Assembly: GCF_010093535.1 (NCBI RefSeq)
Contig: NW_022985196.1
Location: forward strand, 248,001 to 312,000
DNA: 64,000 nt
Source: Lindgomyces ingoldianus
Taxonomy: Eukaryota; Ascomycota; Dothideomycetes; Pleosporales; Lindgomycetaceae
Direction of reading: 5' to 3'
Positions 23,090 to 35,460 of the stretch are shown piece after piece. The notes beneath the pieces are model-generated. The model searched no databases and was not told the DNA's origin. It was given only the letters and a program-made list of their open reading frames with translations. Made by a program: the position numbers and the translations under genes. Position 1 is the first letter of the stretch, and each line of letters starts with the position of its first letter.

Positions 23090-23548
23090 TTATGAATAGG
23101 GTTCCCAGGTATATCCACAGAGCCACTCAAAGAATCGTAATCTCCCCAAACCTAATCCAAGATATCTAAGATATTCCACTCCCTCCACGAGCTCAGCCCG
23201 CTCGCGCTCCATTTGTGTTCCTCGCCCGCCTTCTCGACGAGTTTCTAGTAGGCGTTCCAGACGCGGATTCCTGTCTTTGCTGGGTGTTGAGGATGAATTG
23301 GAAGGCGGTGCCGCCGTCAGTTTGCTGAGCGTAGGGATTTTTGTAGTTGGTTCCACAATCAGACTAGGCCGTTGAAGTTCTGCATGTGGATGTGGATGTG
23401 GATGCAGGACGTTTATGCGGCGACGTAATTAGAGACGCCAGCTCGGCTTTGAAGACAGACATATGCATTTTTGTCTATCGCCTAAGCGGCGTTGAGGACT
23501 TTGGGTAGGTTGTGTTGGTATGGTGGATGTGGATGTGGACGAAGACAT
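23090..23548 (-). pseudogene. Unrecognised reading frame with one internal stop
   Basis: From ATG 23548 one frame continues to a TAA at 23090 apart from a single TAA at codon 40 (23429-23431). The first part is Ser/Thr-rich (MSSSTSTSTIPTQPTQSPQRR), the middle has a HPHPHPH run from a GTGGAT microsatellite, and the last part (RNPRLERLLETRREGGRGTQ ... YLRYLGLGLGRL) looks like genuine protein. I found no convincing intron that removes the stop. It may be a recently broken gene, a gene with an unusual intron, or chance. Confidence 0.25.
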
Positions 23549-24717
23549 GTTGGCGATAGGTTGGTTTTGGCTGGTCTGGTGGTGCGGTGGTTATATATTT
23601 AGTTTAGGGAAATGCGTATGTGCGAAAGAATGGAATTAGTGACAACTGTAAAGGGGGTGGGTATTTTTTTTTACACTCTGCTGTGTTTACCCTGCGTTCC
23701 GGGGGCAAGTGAGTCCATATAGGTGCCAGGTGTTTGTGCGGAAGTCGGGGAGTGCAGAACTGGGGGTTGGAACGACGGTGCCAGCGTATTTGCGGGCGAT
23801 GGCGGGGGTTTGGAGTTGGGCGTGGGAGGTGAATGCGAGGAAAGTTGAAGGGAGCGTGGGCATCCTTAGGACTAAATATCAAAATGATGCAGGATTAAAG
23901 CATGGAACTGTGAAGAAACTTCGATTCGCTGATCCGCAGGTCATTCGTTCGTCTCATCATCAGGGCGCCAGATGTAGGATTCTACACATTTCGGATTCCG
24001 ACCTCTACATAACTACCTCCTCCCTCAATAACCCTTCCTATCACCTCTAGACACAAGTCTCTTTATCCAGCGTCGGCGTTCTATTCTCCTAGTTCGGCCC
24101 AGGCCCGGCTTTTGAGATCCGCACAAACATGATCCAACGTCAAGTGTATCAAGAACTACTTCGGGAAATGGAAGAGGTTATAAGTCTGCTACTGGACTTG
24201 GCACCCCACACACAGAAGCACCCCTTAATCGTGCGATTCTCGACAGTACGTCGAGCGCTAGGGTTTGCGACGGTGACGCGCTGATTCAGTTATCGGGCCG
24301 GGTTACCACTCTACTATACTTGAAGCGCAATGAAGTAGTTGTTGAGGCTTGGCTGCGTGATGAGTATTATTCTATTCAGCCCTCGGGAATGTATGTGAAG
24401 GAGTTGGAGGTATGGGTTAAGTTGTGCCTGCATTTTCTCAAGGAGAAGAAGAGGAGGTTATGGCAAGGGCTGAGAAGTTGGAGCAAGAGCATATGGAGGA
24501 AAAGCTTCTGAAGTTTGTCGGACTGCTAAGGGGGATGGCGCGGAGGAGGCCAATTAAAAGAATGTTGTCGCTGTGAGGGAGTCGAACACGAGGAAAGCGC
24601 CGCGCTACAATGGGATTACTAGTGATCTTGCCGGATCGCTGCAGTCAGAGATTGTGGTTGGTCGGGACTTCCTCCGACATCCATGGCTGGCAGAATCTCT
24701 TGATGCCTATTAAGAGG
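23549..24717. other. Intergenic region, no supported gene
   Basis: Several short frames only. A 51-codon frame (24129-24284, MIQRQVYQELLREMEEVISL...) and a frame-shifted 63-codon frame (24320-24511) read like protein and might be one decayed gene. No family recognised. Confidence 0.35.
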
Positions 24718-27700
24718 CTAATCCTGCTTGCTTCGACGAGAGAGTGTCTTGATAAGTGTTTCGGCTGAGCTACTCTCACTTGAATTCTGAGTGCTCGTGA
24801 TATGGAATGAGAAGTCTAGCTCGCCGACAAGCTTTTTGACGGTTCTGCATATCAAGTCAGCGCCATGCTTCAACAGGAAGACTTCTAGTAATATCGTAAA
24901 TGAATGGGAGCTGACTTCAAGAGCTTTTCTAAATCCCCATTGATACACCTGGTGCTAATCTGGATTACCGCAAACGCCGCGTATCCTGGTTCCGCAATAT
25001 GATTAATACTCAGAATATCCTTGTCGATGCCTTCGAGCCTCTGAGAAAGCCGATACGATTGCGGAGCGGTGAGGTAAGGAGGCAGAGGTTGGCTGTTTGT
25101 GATGCTGGAAGAGAGGAGCGCGAGCATGGATGTGATTTCATGCGAGGTGATGTTGGCCGAGCTAATGATTTTGCGGAAATCTTGGAACCACTGAGCTCCA
25201 GATGGATCGGCTTCGTCATTGAGTGATGGATCGGTAAAGGTTTGAGATGCGTAGCCCAAGAGGGCCGTATATTGTACGATGCTAATGACTGTCAATTGAA
25301 CTTCCTGAGTGGTAATTAGACGTGGGGCACTCACTTTGAGACACATTTGATAATCGTGTCATACTCCTTCTTCGGAAACTTCCCACCCAACGGAAACTCC
25401 CACTTCACAAAATCTGAATACGTGTTTAGACTCTGCAGTAGTAGCATTTGCTTCGCAAAGACCTTGTTTCTCGTCTTGCTAAGCTTAGCTACGGGAGACG
25501 TATCATCATCTGATGCAATTCCCTCCTCACCACGGATGCGAGCCATTACCATTTCATGAACGATAGAGTAGAAGTTTGCCGAGAGATAGAGGGCACCGCC
25601 GAGAGTCTGTCGAAGAGCTGAATGTTCGCTGATTGGGTAAGGGAAGAACGTCCAAATAAAGGCTACTGCCAATCCACCGACGACGGTTGCTAATCTGTAA
25701 GGCGCCAATAGGTAAATTGCATAGTAAGGCTGCCCGTTGGACGTGGCTAATTGACGTCCGATTTTGCGGACCTCGAGTTCGTAGCCCACGATCAAAGTGG
25801 CGGTGACCACACTAATTAATCCCACGATAATGAATTGCGGTTTCTTAAGTGGCACGTAGAAACCCAGGGCAACGAAGAACCAGAGGAAAGCGATTACTCC
25901 GGCTGTTTTCTGATCAGGTATATACCATATGAGAAAAGCAACAATCATCGCAAAAATGGTGCCGATGATTCTCAGGATGAAGCTAAACACGCTCTGTCCA
26001 GATGTCGGGGTCATGGAAATAGCCACCATAATCATAGCCCAAACCAATCGTTGTTCAATAAAAAAGCGCTGAGTATCGCGGAGATATGCAATGATCGCAA
26101 TCGACATAGTAGCGCAAGCGCAGCGAAGCCCGAATGCCGACTCGGGAGATCTAAGGAATCCAGGAATTACTCTTATCCAATTTCCGGCCTTCTCGAATGC
26201 ATTCTCTGGTGGTAGATGTTCAGGGTCTTTCCGGGCTTTGTAGGCTTCGCCCATATAAATGACAGTATTATTTCCATCGATGCCACCAACGGTAGTTGTG
26301 TCGTCGCTGTTTGCGTCCTGGACCTTGAACGCGTTCGCGACCCATTTCCTGAACCGTCTCTTCCCCGGAAGTATGAGTCTTGACTTTGCGGCCTCCTGAT
26401 CCTTTTCATCTGCGAATCGCACAAATGCCAATATAGCTTGGCTAATTGAGTACAAAAGAAACTCCATGTAGAGTAAGAGGTATAATTGCGCCTGATTACG
26501 TTGGTGGGTTCGATGCGGCTCCATTTTGATTTGTTCAGGTTCGGAGTACACTGACTTCCCTGGGTATTCGAAAAAGTCAGGTGCCAACTTGATACCTTTT
26601 CTTTCGACCCATCGCCGTAGGGTTATCTCTTTGCCTTGATAGAAGATGCTGCTTTGACTTTCGAGATGATCAGCAAAGCCTTTGTCTCCTGGTTGCACAA
26701 GGTCGCCCTTTGCTTCCTGATCTGCTTCGTTTGTGCCTTTCTTCCTTTTCGGTGGCTTCACTAGCTGTAGCCTTAGAAGAACGTGTTCAAGCCCTTGATC
26801 CATGACCTGAATTATCGTGGCGAAAGGCTTGTGGACGGATCTCATGATCTCGTTCCAGTCGTTTACCGTCTTCCTCCGCAGTTCATCGGGTTCTGCATCT
26901 GAATTGTCAGAATCAGATTCCGAATCCCAGCCATTGATCTCCGCAAATCGACCAAAAATGTCGACCAAAGATCCCAGCCCGGCCATTGGAACCATGACCG
27001 CGCGAAGGTGCTTAAAAATTTCCCCGAGATCCTCTGGACCGAGTTTCCCGTATGCAATCTCGCGCTTCGCGAAAGGAAGATCACCGTGCAGTTTACCATG
27101 TAGCTCGGTGATCGTGGATGTGATCTTCTTAAGGGCTTCTACCTCAACCTTCTTCGTTGATTTCTTGGATTTATTTTTCCCGTCTGGGACTGGGTTGGAG
27201 ATATATCCGAACATGTCAGTCGTCTCGAGACTTTGAAGATAGGCTTTGTGAGCTTGAAGACCGTCCCTTAGTGCTGTGATGTAGCCAGTGAACTCCTTCA
27301 TCACGACTTTGCGGCACGTCACAGGAATGACGAACAACGCTACGCCAGTCGATATGCCAAACCCAGTGAGAAAAGATTCAAGCAGGCGTTTAATAAACGA
27401 CTCGGCCTGCGCGGTGGTTGTGAATTGGGGGCCATAAGTAGCGGCCACGTTGACAAAGATGGCGTAGATGATTGTTGGGAAGGCAAACTGGGGAAATTTT
27501 GCTTTGAGCGAGTTGACGAGCCAGATTTGGAAAAAGAGCCAGATACCACAGACTGCAGATTGAGAAGAATTATAAGGATGAGGATTTCCAGGCGTATGAA
27601 GTCGAGCCTGAACACCAGACCATACCATGAGTAGGCCGACAGCAGCCCCTATGCAGCAGCTAATGACGTTTAGGGCCATGGTCTGAATGAACTTTGCCCG

Positions 27701-28142
27701 GGGCATGATACAAAACCCTAGAATGGAAATGATAGCGACTAGATACCCTAGGGTCGTGTAGGTCTCAGCAACGGAATCTGCTTGATACCTAGATATTCGT
27801 TAGGGCTTAGAAATTTTAGAATCGAGTTATATTCGTCGGTACTGACATAGCCAAAGCGATAGTGGGAGGTATAGCAGCTCTATCCGCATCCAATTAGCAC
27901 AATTTAAGATGAGCACTAGTTTTCTCGTACTTCATCATCATAAGGACTGTCCCAACATCTAATCCCATCTTACCCCATAGTTCCGCAACCTTTGATCTCT
28001 TCTTTTCATCTTTCCCTGCTGCATTCGCATTTTCGGCTGATTTGGTGGAATTGGTGGGGCCAGTCCGTGTTTCTAGCCCTTTCGTTTCGGTCCGATTGAC
28101 GCCAGAGCCGTCATCGACGCCGTCCCCATGTGACCTGACCAT
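24718..28142 (-). CDS. BRE4-like membrane transporter (ArAE_2_N / FUSC / DUF2421)
   Basis: Five exons on the minus strand: 27931-28142, 27847-27879, 25335-27788, 24916-25281, 24718-24844 (1063 residues). The N-terminus carries the ArAE_2_N segment: PPTIALAMYQADSVAETYTT is rebuilt across two introns, followed by several hydrophobic helices to about residue 230. After a soluble region, a second membrane block (about 630-800: RFFIEQRLVWAMIMVAISMT, FSFILRIIGTIFAMIVAFL, APYRLATVVGGLAVAF) matches the FUSC_2 fold. The C-terminus (IVQYTALLGYASQTF ... KTVKKLVGELDFSF) matches DUF2421. Relatives include the yeast brefeldin-A-sensitivity protein Bre4 and aromatic-acid/fusaric-acid exporters; the substrate here is unknown. 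All introns (51, 58, 53 and 71 bp) have GT..AG, matching phases and branch-like sites. The ATG is at 28142. Confidence 0.85.
27847..27879 (-). other. 33 bp micro-exon of the BRE4-like gene
   Basis: Flanked by introns 27880-27930 and 27789-27846. It encodes AAIPPTIALA, the conserved entry to the first membrane helices; skipping it would delete eleven residues in frame. Confidence 0.75.
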
Positions 28143-28689
28143 CACAACTCAATTGCGCGAATTGACCTTGGAAGATAGAGAAGAGAGTGTCGAGAAATGA
28201 ATTGAGTCCTCAGGCGGAAAACACGGTGAAGGGAACGTCCGTGTTAAGCCTTGATAAGCAGCTTAATCACCGGATGCGACCGGGGTCCAATTCGTCATAC
28301 CGAGTTGTGAGTGGACGCCATGGCATGCCTGTTGCAGCCTCATGGCTTAGTCCTAACGCCATCTCCTCAGCTTGTGCATGTGCATGTTGAAGGAGGAATA
28401 AAAGCTTCCACGGTTGTCCTTGTAAGCTTACGCTCACGCGCTTCGCTATTTGCAGACCACAGCCTCCCTGCGCATCCTCAAATTCCTTTTCTGGACCTTC
28501 CTCAAGCCTCAACATCCCTCCTAGGCCTTGTTTGGTTCATGATTCGTTGTCTTTGAACTGTTCGTAACACTGCGCAGAGGTTGAAACGTTTTCGGGGTAA
28601 ATTCTCAATATGGCCAATAGCGTGGCCCTCTTGGCGGGTTGTGTACCCTATCATGGAATGAAGTTCGGGTGAGCCTATTTCCTGCCTTC
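28143..28689. other. Upstream region of the transporter gene
   Basis: The first ~450 bp hold no supported gene. The last part may contain the uncertain 3' end of the NACHT pseudogene. Only short motif-free frames are visible. Confidence 0.4.
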
Positions 28690-31600
28690 CACAGTCGAGA
28701 GGAATTTGAAATGCCTCCTCTCCCTCTTTGATATCGATGCGGGCTGTTTAGGTAAGACTGACGAAACATTCCCCTTGGAAAGTGTATCCTTGGAGCAATA
28801 ATCAGAGCTGGTGCATATGATCTCTTGCAAGATTCAACAAGGTGATCCAGCTCTTGACCTAGCCATCTACACTCTGGCCTTTCATCAGTTTTCATCCGTA
28901 TGATGACATTAACTATTCTTGACGGGGGACGTGAAGTGAGAATGAACATCTTTAAAAGCTCCGAACAAGCCTCGAGATGCTCTGGATTTGCAACAGGCCT
29001 TGAAATATCTGAACAAGGATTTCCCAAAGGCTGCTGTCAACCCCAACTCCACCCCCTCCACACAAGGCACTCAGCAGCAACCGGAATGTGTCTGTTAGGT
29101 CCTGAAGACTAATTACTTGGGGCGTAGTGCTCGTGGGGTGGTAGACGTCCCGCCAACTTGCCATCGCCTGTAGGACCATGGCATCCCTTGGAAGGTAAGG
29201 GAGGTTGGAAAGATTATCCTGGTTTGCTAAATACTGGATAAGTCCGACCCGAGCGGAAAAGGTAAGTAGATCTCAGGTTCCTTGGATGGTTTGCTGTACA
29301 GGAGACGTCCGGTCTGCGGCATTCATGCGATAGATTTTTTCGGACCAATGAATCTGTGGCATCTGTGCATTCCCATTGGTTGTATTTCGTATCGCGTTCC
29401 ATTGATGTGATATTGTCCGATCGATAGCATTAACGTATTCGGCTAGCGTTTGCTTGGTGAAATGAGTCGCCAACCTGCAGAAGGCTGTAGTAAAAGTGAT
29501 ATAATGAATCAGAGGAATCGAGGTCGAATTGCTGAAAGCGTTCGAAATATTTAGCATCGAGAGGCTTGCAGAAGCAAGGCTCGAAATGATGTTGAAACTT
29601 GAGTGCTTTGTCTGTTCGCATATATCTTTCCCTACATAAAGGTCTTGAAGGAATTCGGCAACGGTTCGGTGGTGATAACTGACTATCAACATATGGGGGT
29701 CGGTGGAGGCTAAAGAATCGTCAAGCGAGGCACCGAATTCGCCGTCATGTCCTCTCTGGTGTATTTCGAGCAGCCCACAACAACGGCTCCTTATCCTTAC
29801 ATTAATATGACTACGATTCCATTACAGGGTTTCCTTAGTAAGGGGCGCATCCGGAAGACTAAAAACGTCCGATGGGCGTTATACTGCGAAATAGAGCAAA
29901 AGGCTCTCCAGAGGCTCGCTCTTCAAAGTAGAATTCCACAAATGAAAAGGTTGAAAGATTTCGGAAGCCTGGATCTGAAAATCGAGTGACATTTTAGCCA
30001 TCATCCGCGTGTACAGATCTCGATGATCTGAGGGAAGGGACCAAAGCTTCTGTCACAAATCTTGCATGTTATCCCCATTCTCTAAACCTTCTAGAAGTAT
30101 TCGAACTACCAGGGATACACAAAGAAAAACCCTTCAGCTCTTCTTAAAATCTCTTCGGCAAGATCTTGAGTTTCCAGAGAAAATCGGGTTGCTAATCCAA
30201 CTACAGATGGATGGAGCGTAAACTCGCCGTCAATAAAGATCCCCAAGTCACGTCTTGTAAGGTCCTGGAGCCTCAGTGATGGACAACCTTGAAATGCAAT
30301 GAGACATGCATTGATCGGCCGGCTTGATATGATCAGCTTGTCATTTTCCGAAGCTAAAGACTTCAGGAATTCCGAGATATCCCTGTGGGCGCCTTCGCTA
30401 TTATGGGTACCTTCGAACTCGTCAATCCTATCAATAAACATACACAACTTCAAGAACGACGATGACTTCTTGATCAAAAGCTCGAGTGCTCTTTTTAGTT
30501 CCACATAGGTAGGCTCCGTTTCCATTTCCGATTACTTTCAGTTTTGGTACAGTGTTGGGAAAACTACCAGAATCAGCTCAGTGTACCGGGCCAAACCCTT
30601 ACGAAGAATAGTTCTCAGCATCCCGCAAAAGCTCTTCTGCATCGGCGTACCAATATTCCAGAAGAAGAAGTCTATCACAAGTAACTGTTTTGTCCCAGTC
30701 CACTGCGTAAGAGCTTTCATTGTCGGTTCTGCCCTAACTAGATATTTCATGAGTGTCGACTTCCCACTTCCTGCCTTGCTGTTCACAAAGTAAGGAGTGG
30801 CTACATCTCCGGATAGATGGCCAGTAAGATCACCCCAAGTTTCATCCGAGGCAGGTTTTTCAAAGATCCATTGATACGTACTCTTGTAAGCAATCGGGAA
30901 CTCTTCGTACCTTCAGGACATTTGCCGGAAATTAAGCCACACGAGAATAGCAGCCTCCTGATTATGGATTAAGCCTTGGTTGAGCATATATTCCTGTTAA
31001 ACACTCGTGAAGCTTCTCTTGAATATCGTCGATTTTGACGCCTGTATCTTTCCGCCAATCGTCTACCATCTCCTGCACTTTTCTAAGTGCATCTTTGTGT
31101 TGCAAGCCTAAGGCAGCGTCTTCTGGATTTATATTCTCGAGAAATGCTAGTACTCTCCTATTATGCTCGTCCGTACTTGACCGAAAGGCAAGGAGAGAGG
31201 CCAACATGAGTGGACTACGAAATTTCTCGAGCTTCGATGCAAACGTTTCAAGCTTGTTGTGGGCCCAGTGGACTTTGAGGCTCGCTTGGAGTTGACGGTA
31301 GAGATTTTTCGGAATATTGTTCCTGGAATCTCAGGGGAGATTATTCAAAGAATAGCTGGGGAGAAAGGTGTTTAGATATATAATCAACTCATTTCCCGAG
31401 TTTTCGCAGCTCAAGGCAATATCCAAGAGGACCTGCATTGGCCAGCTACTGACGACGGCTGTTCGTGAGAGCTATTCTATACTGACCTGATCTTCCATGG
31501 ATCGCATGGAGTCACTGTCCTGGAGTTGAGCTCTGATCTCACCAGTTTGCTTTACCAAATGCTCTGAGAGTTTCTTGAGGTCATCTATATCAGGAGGCGA

Positions 31601-31702
31601 ACCAGATCTCTTGGTAGTGATAGCTTCATTGACTACGCTTCAAGTAAACTGAACAAATTGGATCACGTTAGCTGCAAGCCCCACCGCGACAAGAGCTTCC
31701 AT
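28690..31702 (-). pseudogene. NACHT-domain (fungal NLR-type) pseudogene
   Basis: Begins at 31702 with MEALVAVGLAANVIQFVQFT, the typical N-terminus of fungal NACHT proteins, and hits TGA at once. Further pieces are in order. A helical N-terminal domain (LASLLAFRSSTDEHNRRVLA, 30962-31400) has an internal TGA near 31333. RYEEFPIAYKSTYQWIFE comes next, then the P-loop NSKAGSGKSTLMKYL (about 30740-30785). Walker B-like CMFIDRIDEFEG follows (about 30410-30445), then KLIISSRP, then LLEGLENGDNMQDL and LWSLPSDHRDLYTRMM after a frameshift near 30105. Last is HRTVAEFLQDLY (about 29640-29680). At least five stops and two frameshifts mean it is dead. The 3' limit is approximate. Intact relatives act as STAND NTPases in heterokaryon incompatibility or immunity-like responses. 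Confidence 0.85.
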
Positions 31703-32057
31703 AGTGATTGTAGAAAAAACTCGAGAAAACGCAAGACGCGTGCGCGAATGAGTCAAAATGAACAACAACAATAGAGTAACGAAACACAAAACTAATGGGT
31801 GGAGGGCGCCAGCGTGGCTCACCTCGTGATAAGTGCTGTTATCTAAGCAATGCGGGGTTTGCAGCAACATAGAAAACCGGTGAACTTATGAGGTATTATT
31901 CGCTTCCTCAACCTTCTCTACAATTCAAAACCTATAACATGTTTTCCTAGCATGCGCTAAGCTGCGCTTAAATAAAAGGCCCAAACATACAGATGGACTG
32001 TGCGCACTGAAATTTGCATGAACTGGTGGTATCTTTGACATGCTAGTACTCCCTCCA
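31703..32057. other. Intergenic region, no gene
   Basis: 355 bp between the NACHT start and the 3' end of Utp8. Contains the former NACHT promoter and the Utp8 terminator region; nothing else recognised. Confidence 0.5.
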
Positions 32058-35000
32058 CTATATCACAATCCTCTCGAAGCTATACTTGGGTACTTTCTTG
32101 CTTATCAGCATCCCAATCTCACGGGCGCTTCGCTCCTCCTTTTTCCCACCCTTACCTGGCTTCGTCTTCTCAACACCCAGATCTACTTTCCCTCCGAGAG
32201 GGAGCATAGGGAGTGTCCCATCCGTCGCAATGTCAGTCTCAAATGGTTTACCTTGCTTTTGCAGCAACGTGTTCGTTGGCTTTTGACTCTTCGCAATGTT
32301 TGCCGCGTATCGTAGGAACTCGCCTAAGAGACCTCTCATGAATCGGGCTTCCCAAAATCCGTTGAGTGCTAGTGTTGTTTCTTCATGCAAATCATTGATC
32401 ATCTCTTCTGTTGATTCATCTGAAGGTTTCTCCCTAGCAGCAAGCCAGGCGCTTGGCCCAATCGCATCGAGGGTGCAGCTGAGCAATGAAGCGATGATGG
32501 CAATCGCGTGGTCATCGGGCTCTTCAGATAAAGATTCGGCTGGAAGAGAATCCGGGTCGATGAAGTCATACGTTGAGGACCAACCGCCGTTCTTGAGTTC
32601 CGAGAGAAGGAGTCGAACTAAGGACTCAAGCTCGCGACGAGGAAGAATTGACCGGAGTGTCGAAGTGATGATGGAAGCAGGAAAGGTATGGAGTCTGATG
32701 AGGGCAGGGCGAAGAGTATGGCTACGGATAAAAAGGCCGTTATTTAAAATCGATAGGGCATGGTCTAGGTCGTGTGTGGCAGCCTCTAGTTCGGAGGCAA
32801 AATCAACATTCATTTCGACTTCTGGTAGCGTAGTGCCACTTGCTGAAAGCTTCGCTTCGGCGTCGGCCTGAGGGCGGTCGTCCAGGTTTTGCATTGAAAT
32901 ATTGATAGCTTGGACCACTTCTCCAACCGGAAGGTAGTTGCTGTGGTTCAAAATTGCGGATAGGATGTGTAATTCAGGGTCGAACCTCACAATTGAATTA
33001 ACAATGTCTCCGTCAGAAGTGGAAGGAATGCTTCCTGAAGCATCCGGAGAGAGTTCTAATAGAGAGCGACGTATAGACTCTTTGGTGAGGTAACCGGACA
33101 GTAGAAGCCATTGAAAAACGTTGGGAGGGAAAAATCTGACTTGGAGAGATGAATGGTTGGCTTCTTTTCGGGTTCGCGACCCAGGGTCTTCCCATTGGAA
33201 TATTTTGCTTAGTGCATAGACAGCATGCTGCCTGTGGCGATGCCTATGAGAATCTGTGATAACCTTTGGAAGTTTCCACTTCCTTAATTCAGTGCCCGAG
33301 GACTCGCCCGGTCTTTCTGCAATAGCCGCCTCAGACAGATCATCAGGTGTATCTTCGTTTACTCCGTTTGTCAAGAGACTCCTTTCAGCTCCATTCTCGA
33401 GCTTAATCTGGGGCATATCTGGGTTCGTGGTATCGGCATCTGTGAAGTCTACATCTAGTTCGCGTGCGAATAGTTCTTCAAATTCTGAAACTTTCCCCTT
33501 TGACGCGTACTTGTCGAGCTTGTGCACTTTCCTCTGCCAGTCTTGCCACTGTTGACCGTTTCTCGATAGACTCCCCGGATCGTTGCTTGCTCGTGCCTTG
33601 GGTGCTAAGATGTCACAGTCCCGTGAGTCCTGAGATCTAAACTGAATCCCCTTGCCAATAGAGTTGATGAGAAGAGTACCATCTGCCCTGAATTTCTTGC
33701 GCGCAAGGGTTCCAGCAAGCTGTATGCCAATCAATTCATGGTTGAGAATACCAACCGCCAGCTCAATGTCTGCAAAATACGTTATCAACGTCGGCCCTGC
33801 TTCTGTTTCGCAGACAGACTCTGGCTCTGCATGTTTCCGTTTCTTGGATCCCGGCGAGGCGGTTAGTCGTTGTTTGAGGGGCACTAACGCCTGGATCGAA
33901 TTGTATTTGACATCAAATATCCCGCAGAAATTCTGGGAGGTCGTGAACACCAAATCGGGAAATATACGAATAAAGGAAGTACTCCCGAGCCCAGGAATCT
34001 TTAGCTGTGCATAACGCTTAGGTACCGTTTCAGAGAAATCATAGGAGAAGAGAACACCATTGGTCAGTTGATGGAGGATGCCCGTAGCGGAATGAAGAGA
34101 ATACACCGATTTTGAAGCGCCATTGATGTCATTCGATGAGGGTGAAGGCAACTCCCACGTCACCAAGTGCTTCACAGGAAGCATATGGCTGGTGAAGAGG
34201 TCCGGAGATCGCGGCGATATTTGATATAGGTCTAGTGTAGTAGAGATGCCATCGTTAGACTGGCCATCTCGGCGCTTGGAAACGACACATAGAACCTGGA
34301 TGAGTTCCAAAATCTCAGACTTTGCACCCATAGGGGGACCTAGGGTGGCTGCAATGTCTCCTCGGCTACGTAACAAGCCACGAAGCACTTTTTTTGCCAT
34401 GGTTACCGTGACATGCTCGACTTTTAATAGGCCTCGGACATTGGCTTGTGTACCGGATGCAGCCAAAGTGTTAAGGTCTGTGTGCCATCTTTGAGACTTG
34501 AGATCGGACGAGAGCGATGTGACATGACCGTCATCAAAGACGACCAGGACGTCATGAGAGACTTTCTTATCTTGGGTACCGGCGGATATGGGTATTAAAT
34601 CTATGGCGACGACCTTAGACGTGGATTTGGGTATGGTGTAGGATGTTTTAGTGGTATCGGCGATATTTTCTTTCATGAGGTGGACTTCCTCCGTAAAGCA
34701 GATCAGCTGATGGCTTTCAACAGGCGAGCAGGGCGAGACAGATGCATAAGTGAAGCGGCAGGAGGGCTGCTTGGAGGAGCCCTTCCGATAAATAGAAAAT
34801 GGGGGAGTCGTGAAAGACGTCCATGGCGGCAATGCGTATGAGGTGACGAGCTGTGGATTTTGAAGCTTGACAGAGTTTAGCTAATGACGCTGGAGTTACA
34901 AAAATGGATGCGTACACTGTATATAAGGACACCCTCTCCATCGACACCAACGGCAATCTCAGTCCTCTTCCTCTTCCTCACGCCGCTAAGACTACAGACA

Positions 35001-35092
35001 CCGGAAGCTTGCGTCTGCCCATCCGTGGATTGAAGAGGACGTGGTAAAGAGGCCAAAGTAAAAGGTGCCTCAATTTCCTTGTCGAACGACAT
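32058..35092 (-). CDS. utp8: U3 snoRNP-associated protein Utp8
   Basis: Exons 34916-35092 and 32058-34865, giving 994 residues. The N-terminus APFTLASLPRPL, then VRKRKRTEIAVGVDGEGVLIYS, spliced to LQNPQLVTSYALPPWTSFT, is the signature start of fungal Utp8. A beta-propeller-like region follows to about residue 400 (SVYSLHSATGILHQLTNGVL). The C-terminal half is charged and helical (ATHDLDHALSILNNGLFIRS, FWEARFMRGLLGEFLRYAAN) and ends in a lysine-rich tail (KTKPGKGGKKEER). Utp8 belongs to the t-UTP/UtpA complex that loads on nascent pre-rRNA in the nucleolus; in yeast it is also linked to tRNA export. The 50 bp intron (34866-34915) starts GTACGC and ends CAAG, phase 0. The upstream frame extends beyond ATG 35092, but only this ATG starts the conserved block. 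Confidence 0.78.
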
Positions 35093-35460
35093 TTTGTTTG
35101 CCAGACAGGGTCTGCGTGGGTCGTTGGGTGGGAATGCAGCGGGCGTGGAAGAGCTGCAGCTGCCGATTATTTTTTTACCATCTTGAATTGGCAGTAACAG
35201 AGGGCGGTGAGGACCTCGGCTCAGGAAGGTGCAATCTTGGCGTTTAATTAGGCGACTTGGCACGTGACCTCTTCTCGCAAGCGCGTCGCGTGCATCAGAC
35301 GCGCCGCCCATCTCCAGTCGTAGCTTCTTCCTTCAATTCACCTTCAGTATTCACGTTCACCTCCACGCCACGTCCCCCAAGTTTTCACCGACTCCCTCGT
35401 AACGCACTTCTTGTCCTTTTCCCAACATTAATTCACAGCCATGCCCTGAAATCGTCATTA
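35093..35460. promoter_or_regulatory. Divergent Utp8/Elg1 promoter with a CACGTGAC E-box
   Basis: 368 bp between the two start codons. CACGTGAC at 35261-35268 is a perfect bHLH (Cbf1-type) core. The Elg1 frame is open upstream to 35257, but only through a TTG, so this segment is most likely 5' UTR and promoter. Confidence 0.5.

Noticed and set aside
35257..35460. N-terminal extension of the Elg1 frame
   Set aside because: Opens with TTG and has no ATG before 35461; it overlaps the shared promoter and carries the E-box.
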